DNA of 46,697 bases from an uncultured Clostridia bacterium (GTDB lineage Bacteria; Bacillota; Clostridia; Oscillospirales; CAG-272), in assembly GCA_904501765.1 (NCBI GenBank), contig CAJGCM010000006.1:1-46697 (forward strand), in the 5' to 3' direction. Position numbers and translations under genes: made by a program. Below, one piece after another: positions 41,928-46,697 of the stretch. The notes below the pieces were generated by a model. It saw only the letters and a list, made by a program, of their open reading frames with translations, had not been told where the DNA came from and searched no databases. The number at the start of each line of letters is the position of its first letter. The stretch's first letter is position 1.

Positions 41928-42030
41928 ACCGAATTCCCGATTTTTCTTTGTGAAAAATCTCTCCTTCCATAATATTAAACTGTGTAATTAAACTGAGCAT
42001 TTTTGCAAAATGCCAAATTTCACTAAGTAT

Positions 42031-42059
42031 ACTATACCACCAAAATCACAATTTGTCAA
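42031..42059 (-). promoter_or_regulatory. Sigma-A promoter of the decarboxylase operon
   Basis: On the minus strand, TTGACA (42059-42054), 17 bases, TATAGT (42036-42031). The leader to the TTG start is about 95 bases and contains the out-of-frame ATG at about 41972. The plus-strand stretch 42060-42140 shows nothing I recognise. Confidence 0.75.
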
Positions 42060-42142
42060 GGCTTATAATAGTATTTATAACAAATTATATATTAATTGTT
42101 TTTCTACAAAAAAACAGCTGTGTAATAGGCGTTTACATAATG

Positions 42143-42173
42143 AAAAGCCCCGAAAGGCAAAAGCCCTTCGGGG
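42143..42173 (-). terminator. Terminator of the recombinase-regulator operon
   Basis: On the minus strand CCCCGAAGGGC pairs with GCCTTTCGGGG (11 bp, one G-U pair) around a TTTT loop and is followed by CTTTTC. It starts five bases after the regulator stop. Confidence 0.82.
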
Positions 42174-42178
42174 TTGGG

Positions 42179-43033
42179 TCAGGTTTGGAATGCATTGAGA
42201 AGAGAAAGGCGCTTGTTAGAATATCTGTAAGCGTTTTCAAAATCTCCGAGCTGCTTATACGAGTATTCCAAATCGGTATATACGCCAAACATAACACAGG
42301 CGTTGTAATCCTTTGAATTTTTGTATTCTTCCATAGAAAGCAAAACTTTTATGGCTTCCTGGTAGTTATATTTTTTAATCAGACTTTTCGCTTCAAAATG
42401 TCTCGCAAAAAGTTTGTTTGAAAAATCAAAATCAAAATCCAAAGTGATGTATTTAAAAAATTCGTAATTATAGGCGGCTTCATAACCGTTTTTGAAGGCT
42501 TCGAAATCAAATTCAAGAAGAGGGGATTGAACGTTGCCCAAAACGGCTTGATACATTGGGGTGACAGTTCTAATTTCTTTAGTATCGTAGGCGGTGGCTT
42601 TAGACCGTTCAATGGCAATACCGAAATATTTGTCCGCGCTTAAGAAAGAGCCCTGCATAGTGAGAGATATGCCAAGCCTGAATGCAGCGGTTGCCGAAAT
42701 ATAATTCAATTCGTCATCTGTCCCGGAAAGGGAGTCAATAAGATTTATACAGCGGGAGTAATTCCCCTTTTTAAACATTTCTTTGATATAATCGATTTTT
42801 TCAAGTTTTTCAAAAGGAAACAGATCTTCGCTATCAGAAAACAAATATGAGAGTGGTAGATTCAATCTTTTTGCTATATATTCCGCAGTATCTACAGAAG
42901 GCATAGCTGAGCCGTTTTCAATAAGACTGAGCATATTTCTCGATATTTTATCACCGGCAAGCTCTGCCTGCGTAATAGATAGCTCTTTTCGGCGAGCTTT
43001 TATCTTTTTTCCTATTAAAAAATTAATATCCAT
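42179..43033 (-). CDS. XRE-family regulator with C-terminal TPR-like repeats
   Basis: A 284-residue protein with an N-terminal helix-turn-helix (about 7-65: IKARRKELSITQAELAGDKI, NMLSLIENGSAMPSVDTAEY) and a helical C-terminal part of about 200 residues with TPR-like helices (GNYSRCINLIDSL, LTMQGSFLSADKYFGIAI, LGDFENAYRYSNKRLSLL). This layout resembles peptide- or ligand-responsive regulators of the RRNPP type, but I see no adjacent signal-peptide gene, so that link is not supported. It begins seven bases after the stop of the recombinase and ends at a terminator. Target genes are unknown; the decarboxylase operon just downstream is on the same strand with its own promoter. Confidence 0.8.
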   Translation of the reverse strand: MDINFLIGKKIKARRKELSITQAELAGDKISRNMLSLIENGSAMPSVDTAEYIAKRLNLPLSYLFSDSEDLFPFEKLEKIDYIKEMFKKGNYSRCINLIDSLSGTDDELNYISATAAFRLGISLTMQGSFLSADKYFGIAIERSKATAYDTKEIRTVTPMYQAVLGNVQSPLLEFDFEAFKNGYEAAYNYEFFKYITLDFDFDFSNKLFARHFEAKSLIKKYNYQEAIKVLLSMEEYKNSKDYNACVMFGVYTDLEYSYKQLGDFENAYRYSNKRLSLLNAFQT

Positions 43034-43040
43034 TTCTGCC

Positions 43041-44069
43041 TCATATTAAATTGTTGTTTTTTATTTTTAGATCCGCAAGGGGGTTTTTGGAAACCGCAGA
43101 CTCCATATTTCTGTCTACTACGTGGGTATATATTTGCGTGGTGTTTAGCTGTTCGTGACCAAGTACCTCTTTCAGTACTCTTATATCTACCTGACCGGTT
43201 TGGTACATAAGAGTTGCAGCGGTATGGCGAAGTTTGTGTACAGAGAGTCCCTTATACCCAAGCCCTGCCAAATCCAAATACTTTTTTACCATCCACTGAA
43301 CTGTTTTTGCAGATATGCGCTGCTCACGTGAGCTTAAAAACAGAGCGGTATCAGAGGTTTTTACGTAGCGAGGGTCAAGCCTTACCTGTAAATAATCGGC
43401 AATAGAGCGCTGAGCTAAATCGTTCAGGTATATAATTCGTTCCTTGTTGCCCTTTCCTATAACCCTGACGATTGACAGGTCGGAGGACAAGCTCTGTAAG
43501 TTAAGTCCTACAAGCTCTGAAAGACGCATTCCCGTGTTTAAAAACAGGGAAATAATAGCAAAATCTCGTGTTACGGTAGGGGATTCGGCATCGGATTTTA
43601 CTGTTTCAAGCAGCTTTATACATTCGTCGTAACTCATATATTTCGGTAATCGCTTGTTAGGCTTTGGAGCATCGACGTTTGCGGTAGGATCGATTTCTAT
43701 GTATTTTTTCTTGCCGCAAAGATATCCGTAGAAGGAGCGTAGAGCGCTCAGCTTTCTCATACGGGTGCCTGCGCTGTTTTCACGGCTGAAATTGGCAAAA
43801 AGAAGATATTCGATTATATCCTCGTTTCTTACCGCTTTTGCTTCCTCAAGTGTTATGTCTGTTATCTCAATTCTTTCAAAGTCTTCTTTAGAGAGAACAT
43901 CACAGGAGCTTTTAGTTTTCATATATCTGAAGAAAGTTCTTAAATCGAGTAAATATTCGCAAACGGTCTTTTCGCTGTTGCCTTTTATAACTGCAACGTA
44001 AGTAGCGTATTCTTTGAGAATTGGGGGGAATTTTTGATATTCCGAGCTTTTTAACGTTAAAACAGACAT
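43041..44069 (-). CDS. Tyrosine recombinase (XerC/XerD-like)
   Basis: A 342-residue tyrosine recombinase. The frame is open to 44159, but the ATG at 44069 has a GAGG site nine bases upstream and gives MSVLTLKSSEYQKFP. An N-terminal SAM-like core-binding domain (about 14-118) precedes the catalytic domain, in which all six catalytic residues are present: Arg182 (TGMRLSE), Lys206 (GKGNKE), His278 and Arg281 (HKLRH), His305 (LGH) and Tyr314. It is XerD-sized and could be the chromosome dimer resolvase or a dedicated recombinase. A TATAAT (minus strand 44120-44115) precedes it without a convincing -35. It is co-transcribed with the XRE/TPR regulator. No flanking integrase-type attachment repeats were seen. 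Confidence 0.9.
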   Translation of the reverse strand: MSVLTLKSSEYQKFPPILKEYATYVAVIKGNSEKTVCEYLLDLRTFFRYMKTKSSCDVLSKEDFERIEITDITLEEAKAVRNEDIIEYLLFANFSRENSAGTRMRKLSALRSFYGYLCGKKKYIEIDPTANVDAPKPNKRLPKYMSYDECIKLLETVKSDAESPTVTRDFAIISLFLNTGMRLSELVGLNLQSLSSDLSIVRVIGKGNKERIIYLNDLAQRSIADYLQVRLDPRYVKTSDTALFLSSREQRISAKTVQWMVKKYLDLAGLGYKGLSVHKLRHTAATLMYQTGQVDIRVLKEVLGHEQLNTTQIYTHVVDRNMESAVSKNPLADLKIKNNNLI

Positions 44070-44238
44070 ATAATTAGTCCTCGTTCTGTTAAAATTCTTA
44101 ATATTTACATTTCTATTATACAAAATTTTAAGGTCATTTAGTGGATAAAATGTAAACATTTTTAATTTTGACTTGTTTTTTATAATTATTATGTTAAAAT
44201 AAATATGTAAAGAGCATTTTGAGCGTAGGGGAGATTAT

Positions 44239-44832
44239 ATGCGTTTTTTAAAGGATAATTCCGAAATCATTGTAAAGCTTTATATAAATCAGATAGGTAT
44301 TGCTATTTTCTCGTTGTTTCTTTATACGGCGATAGGCGCATTTGGTCAGGAAAATGACGAGATGTCATTTGTTTTTAAGCTTCTTGTATCAGCCTTCAGC
44401 GTTCTTTTTTATTTTGTGCTTATTTATACAGCGGTATGGGAAATAGGAGCAAAGGACAAAATCAGAATTGACGGCGGCAGGCTTGAGAGAAAACCGTTAA
44501 AAGGGCTTTTTGTTGGTTTGTTCGCCAACGTAATTAATTTTGTGATTACCGGAGTTGCATTGCTTTTGTCAGGTCTGTATCTTTTAGGCTGCGGTGAGGT
44601 TTTCAAAACCGTCTTTGCGGTACTCAATCTAATATTCCGTCTGTTTATGGGAATGTATCTCGGTCTGGCGCAGGGAATTTCATATATGTTCACGGTAGCT
44701 GACGATGTTAAGTTCTTTATAGAAACCGCTGCTTTTCTCGTGCTTCCTCTGCTTTCAGTGCTTGTTGTGCATTTCGCTTATCAGATGGGGCTTAACGAAA
44801 AACGTATATTCCCGGCAAGGAAGCAAAACTAA
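44239..44832 (+). CDS. Membrane protein of unknown function
   Basis: A 197-residue protein with five or six hydrophobic segments (about 18-35, 45-67, 87-115, 122-150, 160-183) and few charged residues outside a short basic loop (KDKIRIDGGRLERKPLKG, 73-90). I do not recognise a family. A short Lys/Arg tail closes it. A possible promoter (TTGTTT, 16 bases, TAAAAT at 44195-44200) lies upstream, and GGGGAG precedes the ATG. cwlD is next, separated by a strong hairpin that probably ends most transcripts of this gene. Confidence 0.7.
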   Translation: MRFLKDNSEIIVKLYINQIGIAIFSLFLYTAIGAFGQENDEMSFVFKLLVSAFSVLFYFVLIYTAVWEIGAKDKIRIDGGRLERKPLKGLFVGLFANVINFVITGVALLLSGLYLLGCGEVFKTVFAVLNLIFRLFMGMYLGLAQGISYMFTVADDVKFFIETAAFLVLPLLSVLVVHFAYQMGLNEKRIFPARKQN

Positions 44833-44841
44833 GAAATTTTG

Positions 44842-44871
44842 TAATATTTGATAAAGCACTCTCCATATATT
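44842..44871 (+). promoter_or_regulatory. Candidate sigma-E-like promoter of cwlD embedded in a hairpin
   Basis: TAATATT (44842-44848), a 15-base spacer and CATATATT (44864-44871) fit the sporulation sigma-E pattern (kmATATT, 14-15 bases, CATAcaaT) closely. The -10 overlaps the end of the left arm of the 44853-44893 hairpin, and predicted initiation (about 44878) falls in the loop just before the right arm. In B. subtilis cwlD is expressed during sporulation, partly under sigma-E. Consensus match only. Confidence 0.5.
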
Positions 44872-44893
44872 TTCTTAAGATGGAGGGTGTTTT
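44853..44893 (+). terminator. Hairpin that terminates upstream transcripts and covers the cwlD ribosome site
   Basis: AAAGCACTCTCCAT (44853-44866) pairs with ATGGAGGGTGTTTT (44880-44893): 14 bp with two G-U pairs and a 13-base loop. The 3' arm contains the GGAGGG ribosome site of cwlD and ends at the base before its ATG. It may act as terminator, translation block or both; T residues are inside the stem rather than after it. Confidence 0.65.
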
Positions 44894-45634
44894 ATGTTTT
44901 TATTTGATACACGCAAGAATAAAAATGACGTATACGTTATATCTGCAGGATGCTTTGTTATTGCGATGATTTTGATGTTTACGGTTATAGCTAACCTTGT
45001 AACAGAGTCTATGTATCTTCAGGCGGCTTCTGCGACAGCAGAGGGGATTGTCGTAATCGACGCAGGTCATGGTGGCGAGGATAGCGGAGCTATTGCAAAA
45101 AACGGCGTTTACGAAAAAGACCTTAATTTAAAAATTGCAAATACACTTGGTAAATACCTTGAAAATGCAGGCTTTGCAGTGGTATACACACGAACTGAGG
45201 ATAAGCTTTTATACACTGAAGAGGAAAATATAAAGGGAATCAGAAAAATCAGCGACTTGAAGAATCGGCTTAAAATTTCAGAGTCATACGTTGGGGCAAC
45301 CCTTGTAAGTATACATATGAATTCATTCTCAGAGGAGAAATACTCAGGACTTCAAGTCTATTATTCAACGAATAACGAGAATAGCCGAACGCTTGCCGAG
45401 TCAATTCAGAATTCAGTAAAAGTGAAGCTTCAGCCGAACAACAACCGTAACATCAAAAATGGTGAAAATATATATTTAATGAAAAATTCAACAAATGCAG
45501 CAGTGCTTATTGAGTGTGGTTTTTTGACCAATACCGAGGAATGCGCTAAGCTTTGTGAAAAAGAGTATCAAAAGGAATTGTGTTTTGCAATTGTTTGTGG
45601 TATAATAGACGCAAAAGAAAAAACTAATCCTTAA
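44894..45634 (+). CDS. cwlD: N-acetylmuramoyl-L-alanine amidase CwlD
   Basis: A 246-residue amidase_3 protein, the size of CwlD. An N-terminal signal-anchor (about 15-38: VISAGCFVIAMILMFTVIA) is followed by the catalytic domain with zinc ligands in IDAGHGGEDSG (His57 region), Glu in NGVYEKDLNL, SIHMNSFSEE and the catalytic Glu in VLIECGFLTN. CwlD removes stem peptides from cortex peptidoglycan so that muramic-delta-lactam can form, a mark needed for germination. It should face the space between the forespore membranes. Its ribosome site is buried in a hairpin, and a sigma-E-like promoter overlaps that hairpin. Confidence 0.88.
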   Translation: MFLFDTRKNKNDVYVISAGCFVIAMILMFTVIANLVTESMYLQAASATAEGIVVIDAGHGGEDSGAIAKNGVYEKDLNLKIANTLGKYLENAGFAVVYTRTEDKLLYTEEENIKGIRKISDLKNRLKISESYVGATLVSIHMNSFSEEKYSGLQVYYSTNNENSRTLAESIQNSVKVKLQPNNNRNIKNGENIYLMKNSTNAAVLIECGFLTNTEECAKLCEKEYQKELCFAIVCGIIDAKEKTNP

Positions 45635-45653
45635 ATTCAGGGGAAACGTATAA

Positions 45654-46697
45654 ATGAAAAACGGAAATACAAAGGTTGTTTTTGTTTGTCGTGAGTGTGG
45701 AGCTACGAGCCCCAAATGGCTCGGCAAGTGCTTTGAGTGCGGAAGCTGGAATTCTTTCGAAGAAGAAGTGTTTTCAACAAAACAGCAAAGTAAATCAAAA
45801 ACTGGAATAAAAAACAAAGCAGAAAAGTTTTCTGAACTTAAAATTCCCGAATACATAAGAGCGAAGACGGGAATGAATGAGCTTGACCGAGTCCTCGGCG
45901 GAGGGTTAGTCGGCAGCTCTGTCGTTTTGCTGACAGGTGAGCCTGGAATAGGAAAATCCACACTTTTGCTTCAGATATGCAATGAGTTGTCAAAAAATCG
46001 ACGTGTGCTTTATGTGTCAGGGGAAGAATCAAAGGGACAGCTCAAGCTAAGAGCTGACAGACTTGCTATCGAAGGAGATAGCATATATCTTCTTACCGAA
46101 ACCGACCCCGGTGAAATTATCTCGGAGTGTGAGGCTATCAAACCTGACGTTGTAATAATGGACTCTGTTCAGACCCTCTCGTCATCTGAGCTGTCCTCAG
46201 CGCCCGGTAGCGTAACCCAGGTAAGGGAAGGCTCTATGGCGCTCATAAATTACGCAAAAACAAGCGGAGCCGCCGTCTTTATAGTAGGTCACGTGAATAA
46301 AGAAGGCGGAATTTCGGGACCTAAAATTCTTGAGCATATGGTTGACGTGGTTCTGTATTTTGAAGGAGAGCGCACGAATTCCTACCGAATAATAAGAGCA
46401 ATAAAAAACAGATTCGGCTCAACCAATGAAATCGGTGTTTTTGAGATGGGTGACAGGGGACTTGTTGAAATCCCCAATCCAAGCGAGGTTGTTATGGCGG
46501 AGCGCCCGAAGAACACCAGCGGATCCTGCGCAGGCTGTGTTATGCAAGGAACCCGCCCTATAATCTCCGAAATACAGTCTTTAGTTACAAAAACGGTATA
46601 TCCTACAGGAAAGAGGACTGCCGACGGCTTCGATTATAACCGTATGTGTCTTCTGATAGCAGTGCTTGAAAAGCGAATGGGACTTAAATTTTACGAA
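45654..46697 (+). CDS. radA: DNA repair protein RadA/Sms, cut by window end
   Basis: The frame is open from ATG 45654 (preceded by AGGGGA) to the last base, 348 codons of an expected roughly 450. It has an N-terminal zinc finger (CRECG and CFECGSW), a RecA-like ATPase with Walker A GEPGIGKST and Walker B VVIMDSVQT, and the RadA signature KNRFGSTNEIGVFEM. The C-terminal Lon-like domain has just begun (the PKNTSG and GTRPIISEIQSLV segments) when the window stops. RadA promotes branch migration during recombination. It follows cwlD by 19 bases and may be co-transcribed with it. Confidence 0.95.
   Translation, partial: MKNGNTKVVFVCRECGATSPKWLGKCFECGSWNSFEEEVFSTKQQSKSKTGIKNKAEKFSELKIPEYIRAKTGMNELDRVLGGGLVGSSVVLLTGEPGIGKSTLLLQICNELSKNRRVLYVSGEESKGQLKLRADRLAIEGDSIYLLTETDPGEIISECEAIKPDVVIMDSVQTLSSSELSSAPGSVTQVREGSMALINYAKTSGAAVFIVGHVNKEGGISGPKILEHMVDVVLYFEGERTNSYRIIRAIKNRFGSTNEIGVFEMGDRGLVEIPNPSEVVMAERPKNTSGSCAGCVMQGTRPIISEIQSLVTKTVYPTGKRTADGFDYNRMCLLIAVLEKRMGLKFYE

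Noticed and set aside
43041..44069. Integrase of a genomic island or prophage
   Set aside because: No attachment repeats, tRNA junction, phage or transfer genes are near; the surrounding genes are ordinary chromosomal ones. A cellular Xer-type role is as likely.
1..46697. CRISPR array, insertion sequences or toxin-antitoxin pairs
   Set aside because: I looked for regularly spaced repeats, transposase motifs and small overlapping gene pairs and found none.

Overview
The window reads as a chromosomal core segment of a spore-forming, anaerobic member of the Clostridia, probably an Oscillospiraceae/Ruminococcaceae-like gut or rumen bacterium. The evidence is the gene content: a YabP/YabQ sporulation pair, a SpoVB-like flippase, CwlD, HemZ, a glgB-C-D-A-P glycogen cluster with the Clostridia-type GlgD, a sodium-pumping decarboxylase cluster, a bacterial GlnRS and a DUF3343/cysteine desulfurase pair. 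The DNA is moderately AT-rich, with good sigma-A promoters and strong intrinsic terminators. I see no insertion sequence, prophage, CRISPR array, rRNA or origin. No gene-free stretch exceeds 300 bases; the longest, about 285-290 bases, are divergent promoter regions. Species assignment is inference.

Layout. 1-6520 (+): the 3' part of a RelA/SpoT gene, dtd and hemZ, then the sporulation/ribosome cluster SpoVB-like flippase, hup, rqcP, yabP, yabQ. 6559-16802 (+): a six-gene glycogen operon (glgB, glgC, glgD, glgA, glgP, GH13 amylase) behind one strong promoter, followed by a shikimate-kinase-like gene. 17512-18878 (-): cysteine desulfurase and DUF3343. 18997-22144 (+): an MBL-fold hydrolase, glnS and a ComF-like gene. 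22262-24508 (-): rpmG, secE, nusG, rplK, rplA. 24796-28524: a hydroxyacid dehydrogenase, a Mn-type CDF exporter, an orphan small gene, acpP and an NfeD-like protein. 28609-28766: tRNA-Arg(UCU) and tRNA-His. 28999-36647 (+): gdpP, rplI, dnaB, tilS, ftsH. 36803-41927 (-): a sodium-pumping decarboxylase/transcarboxylase-like operon. 42179-44069 (-): a tyrosine recombinase co-transcribed with an XRE/TPR regulator. 44239-46697 (+): a membrane protein, cwlD and 5'-complete radA, cut by the window end.

How the genes work together. The glycogen operon covers ADP-glucose supply (GlgC with GlgD), chain extension (GlgA), branching (GlgB) and mobilisation (GlgP, GH13). The 36803-41927 operon encodes a carboxybiotin carrier, a 5S-type carboxyltransferase, the sodium-pumping beta subunit, its gamma partner and a divergent 12S-type carboxyltransferase. 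It therefore has the parts of both oxaloacetate decarboxylase and a transcarboxylase.

Most notable observations. (1) Upstream of both cwlD and yabP a strong hairpin directly precedes the start codon, and a sequence resembling a sigma-E promoter has its -10 in the left arm of that hairpin. Predicted initiation would fall just before the right arm, so sporulation transcripts would escape a structure that blocks or terminates read-through transcripts. (2) The 12S-like carboxyltransferase lacks several family motifs. (3) The shikimate-kinase-like protein lacks the usual shikimate-binding residues and has an odd start region. (4) A small unrecognised gene appears to start with CTG. I did not find a clear, entirely new multi-gene system; the terminator-embedded sporulation promoters are the best candidate for an undescribed regulatory device.
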